Positions 11,225 through 18,995 of a stretch of 64,000 nucleotides of DNA are shown piece by piece. Position 1 is the stretch's first letter, and every line of letters begins with the position of its first letter. The notes beneath the pieces were generated by a model, which did not search any database, was not told the origin of the DNA, and was given only the letters and a program-made list of their open reading frames with translations. This stretch comes from Staphylococcus piscifermentans (GTDB taxonomy: Bacteria > Bacillota > Bacilli > Staphylococcales > Staphylococcaceae), in assembly GCF_900186985.1 (NCBI RefSeq), contig NZ_LT906447.1:1054001-1118000 (forward strand). The letters run 5' to 3'. Made by a program: the position numbers and the translations under genes.

Positions 11225-11698
11225 ATGATTAAAATCAACACTATTGATCAAATGAATCGTTTTGCTGAAATCTTGGTGTCGTTTGTTGAACCAGGGGATT
11301 TAATTTTATTAGAAGGCAACCTAGGTGCGGGTAAGACGACTTTAAGTCAATTTATCGGTAAGCATTTGGGTGTGAAACGTACTATCAATTCTCCGACCTT
11401 CAATATTATAAAATCTTATAAAGGCACGAATATGAAATTTCATCATATGGATTGTTATCGTTTGGAAGATGCTGAAGAGGATCTTGGATTTGATGAATAC
11501 TTCAATGATCATGCTTTGACGGTTGTTGAGTGGAGTGAATTTATTGCTGACTTTCTGCCTGAAGATTTCTTATGCATAAATATTGAAACGCTGGATGAAA
11601 CGGCACGTGTAATTTCAATTGAGGCGAGTGGTAAACGATATGACAAGATGAAGGAGGAAGTGGAACGTGAATTATTTGCTGCTGGATACATCGAATAA
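11225..11698 (+). CDS. tsaE: tRNA t6A synthesis ATPase TsaE
   Basis: Small ATPase that cycles the TsaB-TsaD complex making N6-threonylcarbamoyladenosine at position 37 of ANN-decoding tRNAs. Walker A is GNLGAGKTTLSQ near residue 32; SPTFNIIKSY and the HMDCYRLED and VEWSEF motifs are family hallmarks. The product is 157 residues with a TAGGAG ribosome site 7-8 bases upstream of the ATG. It is the first gene of a four-gene overlapping operon and is divergent from ilvD across a 270-base regulatory gap. Confidence 0.93.
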   Translation: MIKINTIDQMNRFAEILVSFVEPGDLILLEGNLGAGKTTLSQFIGKHLGVKRTINSPTFNIIKSYKGTNMKFHHMDCYRLEDAEEDLGFDEYFNDHALTVVEWSEFIADFLPEDFLCINIETLDETARVISIEASGKRYDKMKEEVERELFAAGYIE

Positions 11699-12332
11699 AC
11701 CGATGTCGCTTGCTGTGATGCAAGATGATAATGTTCTGGTTGAACATACAACGAATTTAAAGCGCAATCATTCTATTCAGTTGATGCCCGCTATACAAAG
11801 TATTTTGCAGGAGGCAGGAATCGACAAACGAGCACTAGATGCTATTGTCGCAGCTAAAGGACCGGGTTCTTACACGGGTTTGCGCATTGGAGTAACCACG
11901 GCTAAGACATTGGCTTATGCATTGCAAACGAAGTTATACGGCGTTTCTTCATTGGAAGCGCTGGCTGCCACGTTGCCGGATCTGCAACCAGGATTGTTGA
12001 TTGTACCAGTAATGGATGCGAGACGTGAAGCGGTCTATACTGGTGTGTATTGCTATCGAAACGGGCAATTGGAAACTGTACTGGAAGATCAATATATGAC
12101 TATTGAAGATTTAAATACTTACTTGATTGAAAGTCAGAAAGACTTTATTTTTACAGGAAATGATTTGGAAAAAATAAAACCATTGCTTGATGGCAAACTG
12201 GTTGAAACACTTCCCCAAGCTTCTAAGATGATAGATTTGATTCATGAGCCTGAAAATATTCACACATTCCATCCGGATTATTTAAAACTATCAGAGGCAG
12301 AGCGCAATTGGCTGAACAATCAGAAGTCTTAG
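11667..12332 (+). CDS. tsaB: tRNA t6A synthesis protein TsaB
   Basis: Non-catalytic ASKHA-fold partner of TsaD. The N-terminus NYLLLDTSNKPMSLAV and the KGPGSYTGLRIGVTTAKTLAY motif are diagnostic. The GTG at 11667 is the likely start, with AGGAGG nine bases upstream, so it begins inside the last 32 bases of tsaE in another frame. The product is 221 residues. The next gene, rimI, again overlaps its end. Confidence 0.92.
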   Translation: MNYLLLDTSNKPMSLAVMQDDNVLVEHTTNLKRNHSIQLMPAIQSILQEAGIDKRALDAIVAAKGPGSYTGLRIGVTTAKTLAYALQTKLYGVSSLEALAATLPDLQPGLLIVPVMDARREAVYTGVYCYRNGQLETVLEDQYMTIEDLNTYLIESQKDFIFTGNDLEKIKPLLDGKLVETLPQASKMIDLIHEPENIHTFHPDYLKLSEAERNWLNNQKS

Positions 12333-12775
12333 ACCATTTAAATATTCGTTTGATGTCTTTGGAAGATGTGCCGCAAGTTTATGATTTAGAACGTATGTGT
12401 TTTGATGATAGTTCGTGGACGATTGATGCTTTCTATCATGAAGTGGAACGTAATAAATTTGCGCGTTATTTTGTGATGGAATTTGACCATAAAATCATCG
12501 GTTATATAGGAATGTGGACGGTGGTAGACCAAGCACAAATTACGACAGTAGCGATTGCAGAAGGCATGAGAGGATACGGTTTAGGTCAATTAATTGTCAA
12601 GTATGCGATGAGCTATGCACGACAAACTTGCAACGTAATGAGTTTAGAAGTGAGAGTTGAAAATGGTACGGCACGGCATGTATATGAAAATTTAGGATTT
12701 AATTATGGCGGCAAGCGTAAGAATTATTATGGAGAAGGTGAGGACGCACTCGTGATGTGGGTGGATTTAAAATGA
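12308..12775 (+). CDS. rimI: Ribosomal protein S18-alanine N-acetyltransferase
   Basis: GNAT acetyltransferase that modifies the N-terminus of ribosomal protein S18, by family assignment. The acetyl-CoA loop is [16 protein letters not shown], and [15 protein letters not shown] with the late VMWV is typical. The start is probably TTG 12308, behind AGAGG, and lies within the tsaB end. Family substrate specificity is not readable from sequence alone, but the constant linkage tsaB-rimI-tsaD supports the name. The stop shares an ATGA junction with tsaD. Confidence 0.88.
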   Translation: MAEQSEVLDHLNIRLMSLEDVPQVYDLERMCFDDSSWTIDAFYHEVERNKFARYFVMEFDHKIIGYIGMWTVVDQAQITTVAIAEGMRGYGLGQLIVKYAMSYARQTCNVMSLEVRVENGTARHVYENLGFNYGGKRKNYYGEGEDALVMWVDLK

Positions 12776-13803
12776 ATAAAGAAACATTAATATTAGCGAT
12801 TGAATCTAGTTGTGACGAAACAAGTGCCAGTGTTATAAAGAATGGTAAAGAAATTTTAAGCAACACAGTTTTAAGTCAAATTGAAAGTCATAAACGTTTT
12901 GGCGGTGTGGTACCAGAAGTGGCAAGTCGTCACCATGTGGAAGGCATAACCGCTACGATTGAAGATGCGTTGCAAACAGCAGAGGTAACTATGGAGGAAA
13001 TTGATGCGGTAGCAGTGACAGAAGGTCCTGGATTAATCGGTGCTTTATTAATTGGAATCAATGCAGCTAAAGCACTCGCTTTTGCATATGACAAACCTCT
13101 AGTTCCTGTGCACCATATTGCTGGCCATATCTATGCCAATAATTTAGAGGAACCCTTTGAATTTCCTTTAATGGCTTTAATTGTATCAGGCGGGCACACT
13201 GAGTTGGTTTATATGAAAGATCATTTGAGCTTCGAAGTCATTGGAGAAACACGAGATGACGCAGTAGGTGAAGCCTATGACAAAGTAGCACGTACAATTG
13301 GATTGTCTTATCCTGGCGGCCCACAAGTAGACAAATTGGCTGCTGAGGGCGAAGATACTTATGATTTCCCTCGTGTATGGTTGGAACCTGAGAGCTTTGA
13401 TTTCAGTTTCAGCGGTTTGAAAAGTGCAGTGATTAATAAATTGCATAATTTAAGACAGAAAAACGAAGATATTATTCCTGAAAACGTAGCGGCAAGTTTC
13501 CAAAACAGTGTCGTAGAAGTTTTAGTTGGAAAGGCTATAAAAGCTTGTGAAACCTATCATGTTAAGCAATTGATTGTAGCAGGCGGAGTAGCAAGTAATA
13601 AAGGGTTGCGCACTGAATTGAAAAAAGCATGTGCTGACCATGGAATCAAATTATCGATACCGAACCCTAAGTTATGTACAGATAATGCAGCAATGATAGG
13701 TGCAGCAGGTCATTATCTATATAAAGCTGGCATGAGAAGCGATATGCAATTGAACGGACATAGCAGTCTGGATATTGAAGATTTTTCATTTAACCAGTCA
13801 TAA
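12772..13803 (+). CDS. tsaD: tRNA t6A transferase TsaD
   Basis: Catalytic subunit that transfers the threonylcarbamoyl group to A37 of t[14 protein letters not shown] opens the ASKHA fold, [11 protein letters not shown] supplies the metal-binding histidines, and [10 protein letters not shown] and [10 protein letters not shown] are the nucleotide loops. The ATG at 12772 overlaps the rimI stop by 4 bases; an upstream in-frame GTG (12757) has no ribosome site. The product is 343 residues. Older annotations call it gcp. Confidence 0.94.
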   Translation: MNKETLILAIESSCDETSASVIKNGKEILSNTVLSQIESHKRFGGVVPEVASRHHVEGITATIEDALQTAEVTMEEIDAVAVTEGPGLIGALLIGINAAKALAFAYDKPLVPVHHIAGHIYANNLEEPFEFPLMALIVSGGHTELVYMKDHLSFEVIGETRDDAVGEAYDKVARTIGLSYPGGPQVDKLAAEGEDTYDFPRVWLEPESFDFSFSGLKSAVINKLHNLRQKNEDIIPENVAASFQNSVVEVLVGKAIKACETYHVKQLIVAGGVASNKGLRTELKKACADHGIKLSIPNPKLCTDNAAMIGAAGHYLYKAGMRSDMQLNGHSSLDIEDFSFNQS

Positions 13804-13833
13804 AGACTAGTATAAAAAATAATGATTATTGAT

Positions 13834-13878
13834 AAAGCGGGAGTTGGGCCATTAATTGGTTCAAGCTTCCGCTTTTTT
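13834..13878 (+). terminator. Terminator of the tsaE-tsaB-rimI-tsaD operon
   Basis: Stem AAAGCGG/CCGCTTT with an imperfect inner extension, then a run of six T. It starts 31 bases after the tsaD stop. Confidence 0.75.
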
Positions 13879-13942
13879 AAGTATTTACAGTTTTAACTAA
13901 TTTAATAAAGCTTTTACAATTGTCAATAGCGAACATGCGTAC

Positions 13943-14072
13943 TTATCAACAAACAGTGCATAAAGTGTGGATAAGTATGGTAATGAGTGTGTATAAGCGT
14001 AACAAGCAGTGTGAATAGATGAGGAATAAGTAACTTATTACTTGTGGATAACTAGGATAACTCTGTGGATAG
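13943..14072. other. Cluster of DnaA-box sequences between tsaD and the ABC-F gene
   Basis: The 370-base gap after tsaD holds two perfect DnaA boxes in the TGTGGATAA orientation (13966-13974, 14043-14051). There are also single-mismatch copies TGTGGATAG (14064-14072), TGTGTATAA (13988-13996) and reverse TTATCAACA (13943-13951), plus a two-mismatch TGTGAATAG (14010-14018). The context is not oriC: dnaA, dnaN and rpmH are absent. From memory, B. subtilis has a stable DnaA-binding region at gcp (tsaD), so this may be a conserved DnaA-titration site. No gene was found in the gap. Confidence 0.65.
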
Positions 14073-14126
14073 TTGATGTTAAGGGATTTTTAATGTTGAT
14101 AATTTTGTTAAGGAATTGTAATAAAA

Positions 14127-14160
14127 AAGGACTAAAATGAAGTAATCATTTTTAGTCCTT
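14127..14160 (-). terminator. Terminator of the ABC-F gene
   Basis: Stem of about 14 bp (AAGGACTAAAATGA paired with TCATTTTTAGTCCTT) followed on the minus strand by a T run. It sits 16 bases past the stop of the ABC-F gene. Confidence 0.8.
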
Positions 14161-14175
14161 GGTAACCTTTATAGA

Positions 14176-16104
14176 TTAAATTATTTTTTCTTGTAATTCT
14201 TCCCATCGCTTCATAATTTGTTCGAGCTGTTGTTCGGTATGGTTTTTCTCTTCAGCCATTTGTCCAGCTTTTTCAGGATTGCTGAAGATTTCGGGCTGGG
14301 TCAATTGCTCATCAATTTCTGCGATTTTTTGTTCGCAGGCTTCAATTTCTGCTTCACAATTTTCGATTTGACGTTCAATTTGACGCTGCTCTCGTTTTTG
14401 GGCTTTCTGTTCTGAATAAGAGTTGGTAGTATTATTAGATGTTTTCTCTTCAGCTTGTTCAGCTGCAGCCTTTGCTTGTAAAGCAGCTTTCTCTTCAGTT
14501 TTATCTAAGTAATATTGATAATCTCCCGCATACATTGTGCCACCAGTTTCATCCATATCGAAAATTTTATTTGCAAGTTGATTAATAAAGTATCTATCAT
14601 GCGAAACGAAAATCAGTGTCCCTTCAAAATCTTGCAGTGCCTGTTCTAGCATTTCTTTAGAATCTATATCTAAATGGTTTGTAGGCTCATCCAAGATAAG
14701 TACATTATTTCTTTCTAACATAAGTAGGGCAAGTTGAAGACGTGCTTTCTCGCCACCTGATAAATCATTAATCACTTTTTTTACATCATCTTGCACAAAT
14801 AAGAAACGACCGAGTACTGCTCGTACATCTTTTTCTGGCATAGTAGGGTATTGATCCCATACATAATCCAGAATGGTTTTGTTTGATTTGAATTCAGCTT
14901 GTTTTTGATCATAATAACCGACTCGTAAATTGGCACCATGACTGATTTCGCCACTGATTTTAGGAAGACGCTCAGCAATTGTTTTGATAAAAGTAGACTT
15001 ACCTATACCATTGGGTCCGATGACTGCAATATGGTCGCCTTTTGTGACTTCAAGTGTTATAGGGGAAGTCACAGGATGATGGTCATAACCGATTTCTAAG
15101 TTGCGAATATGATAGACATCGTTGCCGGTATTGCGATCGAAAGCAAATTGAATATTAGCGCTTCGTGCATCTAACATGGGTTTGTCTATACGTTCGATTT
15201 TTTCTAATACTTTACGTCGGCTTTTTGCCATTCCGCTAGTCGAAGCACGTGTAATATTCTTTTCCACGAACGTTTCAAGACGTTTGATTTCAGCTTGTTG
15301 CCGCTCATATTCTTGCATGCGTTTTTCATAATATTGGTCACGTTGTGTAATGAATTTACTGTAGTTACCAACATAATGTTGGACGGCTCCTAAAGCTACG
15401 TCATAGATTTGGTTGACTGTTTTATCGAGGAAGAAGCGATCGTGACTGATAATCACGATAGCGCCTTTAAAGTAATTTAAGTAATCTTCTAACCATTGTG
15501 TCGTTTCCATATCTAAATGGTTAGTTGGTTCATCTAGTAATAATAAATCAGGTTCACTTAATAACATTTGAGCTAAAGATAAACGTGTTTTTTGCCCACC
15601 GCTGAAGTCATTGACTGGTCGATGGAAGTCCTCTTCTGTAAAATCTAAACCGTGTAACACAGTTTTGATCTTGCTTTCATATTGATAACCCTCTAGGCGT
15701 TCGAATTGGTTAGAGAGGGATTCATATTTAGCCATATGTTCTTTAAATGTCTCAGTTTCATAGGCATCCGCATGTTCAGCTAACCAATTTGTTTCTGCTT
15801 GCATATCTGATTCCATTTGCTTAAGTTTCGCAAATGGTTTAGACATTTCTTCCCAAACAGTATGATTTGTATCTAAAGTCATTTGTTGTGTTAAATAACC
15901 TACTTTTAAATTTTTGATTTTTGAAATATGACCTTCATCATAATTATCCACACCAGCAATGATTTTCATTAAGGTAGATTTGCCGGCACCATTGCGACCG
16001 ACAATACCGATTTTCTCATGACTCTTCACTTCGAAATGGACATCACTAAAGATTTCTTCTCCATCAAAAGATTTAGAGACATCATTTAACTGTAGTAATA
16101 TCAT
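14176..16104 (-). CDS. ABC-F family ATPase (YdiF-like)
   Basis: Soluble twin-ATPase of the ABC-F class that acts on ribosomes, not a transporter: there are no membrane segments. ATPase 1 has GRNGAGKSTLMK (near residue 37), FSGGQKTRLSLAQ and LLLLDEPTNHLD. The charged linker, or P-site tRNA interaction motif, follows from about residue 240 to 310. ATPase 2 has GPNGIGKSTFIK, LSGGEKARLQLAL and VLILDEPTNHLD. The last 110 residues form a Glu/Lys/Gln-rich coiled coil. Length is 642 residues. The position beside tsaD and rex matches ydiF of Bacillus. The ATG at 16104 has no close ribosome site and an in-frame stop lies just upstream; see the leader entry. Antibiotic resistance cannot be inferred. Confidence 0.88.
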   Translation of the reverse strand: MILLQLNDVSKSFDGEEIFSDVHFEVKSHEKIGIVGRNGAGKSTLMKIIAGVDNYDEGHISKIKNLKVGYLTQQMTLDTNHTVWEEMSKPFAKLKQMESDMQAETNWLAEHADAYETETFKEHMAKYESLSNQFERLEGYQYESKIKTVLHGLDFTEEDFHRPVNDFSGGQKTRLSLAQMLLSEPDLLLLDEPTNHLDMETTQWLEDYLNYFKGAIVIISHDRFFLDKTVNQIYDVALGAVQHYVGNYSKFITQRDQYYEKRMQEYERQQAEIKRLETFVEKNITRASTSGMAKSRRKVLEKIERIDKPMLDARSANIQFAFDRNTGNDVYHIRNLEIGYDHHPVTSPITLEVTKGDHIAVIGPNGIGKSTFIKTIAERLPKISGEISHGANLRVGYYDQKQAEFKSNKTILDYVWDQYPTMPEKDVRAVLGRFLFVQDDVKKVINDLSGGEKARLQLALLMLERNNVLILDEPTNHLDIDSKEMLEQALQDFEGTLIFVSHDRYFINQLANKIFDMDETGGTMYAGDYQYYLDKTEEKAALQAKAAAEQAEEKTSNNTTNSYSEQKAQKREQRQIERQIENCEAEIEACEQKIAEIDEQLTQPEIFSNPEKAGQMAEEKNHTEQQLEQIMKRWEELQEKII

Positions 16105-16157
16105 GCCGTATTATTTACGAGATAAAGTATATGTAGAATATCTCGTAGTCCTCCTTT
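16105..16157 (-). promoter_or_regulatory. Structured leader of the ABC-F gene with a distant strong ribosome site
   Basis: On the minus strand a strong Shine-Dalgarno AAAGGAGG (16150-16157) lies 45 bases upstream of the ATG, with the hairpin CGAGATA/TATCTCG (16139-16145, 16118-16124) between them. Folding the hairpin brings the site to about 17 bases from the start. No short ORF with a standard start codon was found behind the site. Confidence 0.5.
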
Positions 16158-16640
16158 CTTGGCTCTTTTAATCACTTACTCTCCATTATAAGTGCTAAAC
16201 TTGAATATGCCTATCAAATCTTCTTGATTTTCTGGATAGGAAAATAATACGTATTTGCATTGAAATCGAAAGTGAATATTCAATTGTATTAAATTTCTTA
16301 GGATATCATGTGTTCAAATTATATATTTAATCGTATAATGATAACTACATTGCTGAAAAATAAGTGACAAATTTAACTGTAATTTATATGGTTATTGATT
16401 AAATTGTTCATAGAAAGTTACTTTTACAGTCATTTATTTTAGGAGGTATATAAGGTATACTTAGTTAATAAAAATGCTTTATTCCTTCTTGTTTAGGAAG
16501 ATTAATGTAATAACAATATAAAACAAAAACTATTTGCATATATCAATTTGTCCGTTGAGAACGTATTAAAGAACAGCTATTTCTGGGCAGTATCCTCGGA
16601 AAATTGAGAAATAGTTCAAAAGATGTGGGGGTAAACATAG
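16158..16640. other. Long AT-rich gap between the ABC-F gene and rex
   Basis: This 480-base divergent region must hold both promoters. Near rex the segment 16571-16618 can fold with CTATTTCT pairing with AGAAATAG, making a structured 5' leader ending 22 bases before the start codon. No clear Rex operator (TTGTGAAWWWWTTCACAA) and no coding sequence were seen. Confidence 0.4.
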
Positions 16641-17285
16641 ATGAGTAATCAAAAAAATAATATTCCTCGTGCGACTTTAAAACGTTTGCCGCTTTATTAC
16701 AGACTTGTCAATCAACTTCATGAAAAAGGCATTGACCGTGTTAATTCTAAGACAATCAGCGAGGCCTTAGATATCGATTCTGCTTCGATCAGAAGAGACT
16801 TTTCTTACTTTGGAGAACTAGGTAAGAAAGGTTACGGTTATAATGTTGAAAGTTTGTTAGAATTTTTCAAGAGTAAAATTAGTGAGCGAGACACCATTAA
16901 AATTGGTTTGGTGGGAGTAGGGAACTTAGGTAAGGCCTTGCTCTCATATAATTTCTCTATTCATGATGAAATGCTAATTACTGAGGCATTTGATGTTCGT
17001 GATGAGGTGATAGGCCAACAAATCGGCAATGTTATTGTGAATGATATGCAAGATCTTCAAAAAGTCTTGAAAAAGGCTGATTTGGATGTCGTCATACTTA
17101 CAACACCAGGGCCCGCAGCACAAGAGGCTGCTGACCAACTCGTGCAGAGTGATGTCAAAGGAATCATGAATTTCACACCCGTACGTATTGATGTCCCAGA
17201 TGATGTATCAGTTCATCAAATAGATTTAGGGATTGAATTACAATCCTTGTTGTTCTTTATGAATAATTTACGAAATAATAGCTAA
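16641..17285 (+). CDS. rex: Redox-sensing transcriptional repressor Rex
   Basis: NADH/NAD-responsive repressor of fermentation and anaerobic respiration genes. The N-terminal winged helix ([19 protein letters not shown] and [23 protein letters not shown]) is nearly invariant in Firmicutes. The C-terminal Rossmann domain has [14 protein letters not shown]. The product is 214 residues. The start ATG follows GTGGGGGT. It stands alone, with its own hairpin and terminator downstream. The target genes are not in this window as far as operators can be seen. Confidence 0.95.
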   Translation: MSNQKNNIPRATLKRLPLYYRLVNQLHEKGIDRVNSKTISEALDIDSASIRRDFSYFGELGKKGYGYNVESLLEFFKSKISERDTIKIGLVGVGNLGKALLSYNFSIHDEMLITEAFDVRDEVIGQQIGNVIVNDMQDLQKVLKKADLDVVILTTPGPAAQEAADQLVQSDVKGIMNFTPVRIDVPDDVSVHQIDLGIELQSLLFFMNNLRNNS

Positions 17286-17289
17286 AAAA

Positions 17290-17399
17290 GAGGAGTATCG
17301 AGACGGAAATAATGTTAACAAAAATTATTCGGTCAATTCTCCTCGGCAAAGCTATTGTTATTAAAAATAGAGCTGGGACCTCATACGAAGTCCCAGCTC
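17290..17399. terminator. rex 3' hairpin and bidirectional terminator
   Basis: First a long hairpin with arms GAGGAG (17290-17295) and CTCCTC (17339-17344) and an inner AATAAT/ATTATT. Then a perfect 10-bp stem GAGCTGGGAC/GTCCCAGCTC (17370-17379, 17390-17399), which can serve rex and, read in reverse, tsuB. The same arrangement, hairpin then 'caaagctatt' then a GAGCTGRGAC palindrome, recurs at 47,021-47,132. Confidence 0.7.
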
Positions 17400-17447
17400 A
17401 TTTTATTTGAGTGTGGAATGATATCCATTCTCTATTTTAATAAATTT

Positions 17448-17672
17448 TTAAGCTTTTTGAACTGTAATTGTCCAAGAAGCATCTCCAAGTTGTTCATAAT
17501 TGGTTACTGGATAATTCTTTTCAGCTGCCCAATTCGGAATCGCTTCTGTTGCTTGTGTGCAGTCGAAGTCAATTTTCAACTCATCACCGATTTGCAACTC
17601 TTCCATTTTCTTTTGTGCTTCAATTAGCGGGAAAGGACAAACCATTCCTACTGTACCGAGTTCGTATAACAT
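17448..17672 (-). CDS. tsuB: TusA-like sulfur carrier (thiosulfate uptake partner)
   Basis: A 74-residue SirA/TusA-fold protein with the redox cysteine motif CPFP near residue 12 (VGMVCPFPLIEAQKKMEEL). It lies 26 bases downstream of the YeeE-type transporter gene. The same pair is known as TsuA/TsuB, where TsuB supports thiosulfate uptake. The alternative of a general TusA relay protein in tRNA thiolation is less likely given this linkage. The start ATG follows AAGGAG. Confidence 0.82.
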   Translation of the reverse strand: MLYELGTVGMVCPFPLIEAQKKMEELQIGDELKIDFDCTQATEAIPNWAAEKNYPVTNYEQLGDASWTITVQKA

Positions 17673-17698
17673 GTAAACACTCCTTAATAAGTTTCAAA

Positions 17699-18784
17699 TT
17701 ATGATTGTGCTGCAGGACGTGCTGCATTTTGATGAGAAGACTTTTGTGCGGCCTTCATAGGTTTGACGAATAAGAAGTAACTCATAAACCATGTACCCAA
17801 AATCATAGCAGCTAAAGCAATCCAGCCTTGCCATGATAGAGCTGCTGTAGCTACTAAACCATTTCCGATTGAGCATCCGCCAGCTACAGAAGCGCCGAAT
17901 CCCATAAAGGCACCGCCGATAACGCTGTTACGCAATGTTTTCTTATCTGGAAGTCTCCAAGCGAATTCTCTGGATCCTTTGGCTGCGATATATGAGCCGA
18001 TGAAAATACCAAGTACTAAGAACACTCCCCAGTCTAAGAAAGAAGTTTTACCTGACAAAATAAATTGTACAAGGTTAGAAGAAGGTGTTGTAATACCTAA
18101 TCCGCCTTCACGTCCAGTTGAGTAACTCATCGGCCATGCAAGTAAAGCTATTAATCCGACTGCAATGGCAGCAATGAAAGGATGGAATTTCTTCTCAAAG
18201 AAGAAGTGACGCCCGCCTGTATAGCGTTGTTTTAATTTTGGAACTGCAATTTTAGGTTTAGGCTTACGTAAAGTTCTGACTACCAGGTAACCAGTTATAG
18301 CGACGATTGCAATTACCCAAATCCAAGCAGGAATACCAGTGCTTGTAGACATATCTGCATTCACGTTCGTTTTAGAATTTAATTTTTCCATGACTGGTTT
18401 TAGCACACCAGCTTTAGTAATTGCTGAAAAGACAGCATATGAAAATAATGCCAGCCAGCTGCCGATTAATCCTTCGCCAGCTCTATAATAAGTTCCAGTA
18501 GCGCAACCGCCAGCAAGTACAATCCCTACACCGAAGATAAATGAACCGACGATTGTCCCTGCGATAGGAAAGGTACCGTTATCTAAAGGTTTGCCGATAA
18601 TAGCTGTAAAGACAAGTAAACCGATTGCTTGAACTGATATCGCTATCAATAAAGCATAAAACATTTTATTATTTTTTTGAACGTACATATCACGGAAGCC
18701 TCCAGCTAAGCAGAAACGTGTACGCTGCATAACAAATCCGAGTAAACTTCCGACCAGAAGTCCACTAATAATCATCCATAGCAT
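17699..18784 (-). CDS. tsuA: YeeE/YedE-family thiosulfate transporter
   Basis: Integral membrane protein of 361 residues with about ten hydrophobic segments and two internally similar halves. Conserved cysteine loops are RTRFCLAGGFRD, LAGGCATGTYYRAGEG and VAGGCSIGNGLVATA, the pattern proposed to pass thiosulfate through the pore. The start ATG follows GAGGGGAT. It forms an operon with the TusA-like gene. Family knowledge supports sulfur import; the exact substrate is inferred from homology to TsuA. Confidence 0.82.
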   Translation of the reverse strand: MLWMIISGLLVGSLLGFVMQRTRFCLAGGFRDMYVQKNNKMFYALLIAISVQAIGLLVFTAIIGKPLDNGTFPIAGTIVGSFIFGVGIVLAGGCATGTYYRAGEGLIGSWLALFSYAVFSAITKAGVLKPVMEKLNSKTNVNADMSTSTGIPAWIWVIAIVAITGYLVVRTLRKPKPKIAVPKLKQRYTGGRHFFFEKKFHPFIAAIAVGLIALLAWPMSYSTGREGGLGITTPSSNLVQFILSGKTSFLDWGVFLVLGIFIGSYIAAKGSREFAWRLPDKKTLRNSVIGGAFMGFGASVAGGCSIGNGLVATAALSWQGWIALAAMILGTWFMSYFLFVKPMKAAQKSSHQNAARPAAQS

Positions 18785-18816
18785 TAAATCCCCTCATTTC
18801 CGATAATGTTAATAAG

Positions 18817-18832
18817 CTTTATAATAATAAAG
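18817..18832. promoter_or_regulatory. Dyad in the tsuA promoter region
   Basis: CTTTAT-AATA-ATAAAG, 32-48 bases upstream of the tsuA start and overlapping an AT-rich stretch that could be its -10. A possible operator for a sulfur regulator, but no match to a known consensus could be assigned. Confidence 0.35.
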
Positions 18833-18995
18833 AATGTTATCATTTGCAAGGGGAGTTTTTTCTATTTGCATATTTAAATTTATTAAGAGCATATAGTTTT
18901 AATATTTAAGGTTAAAAATGACATATAAGCTAACAGTGAAATATGCTAAAATATGGATAATAACTAATATCGTACGAAACAGGAGGATTACCTTC

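Noticed and set aside
13934..14017. 27-codon ORF beginning MRTYQQTV inside the DnaA-box cluster
   Set aside because: No ribosome site, and its codons are made from the DnaA-box repeats; coding use is unlikely.
16450..16535. Short ORF MLYSFLFRKINVITI behind AGGAGG upstream of rex
   Set aside because: The distance from the ribosome-site-like sequence to the ATG exceeds 20 bases and the peptide is only 15 residues.
16105..16640. Rex operator upstream of rex
   Set aside because: No TTGTGAA-N4-TTCACAA or close variant was found.
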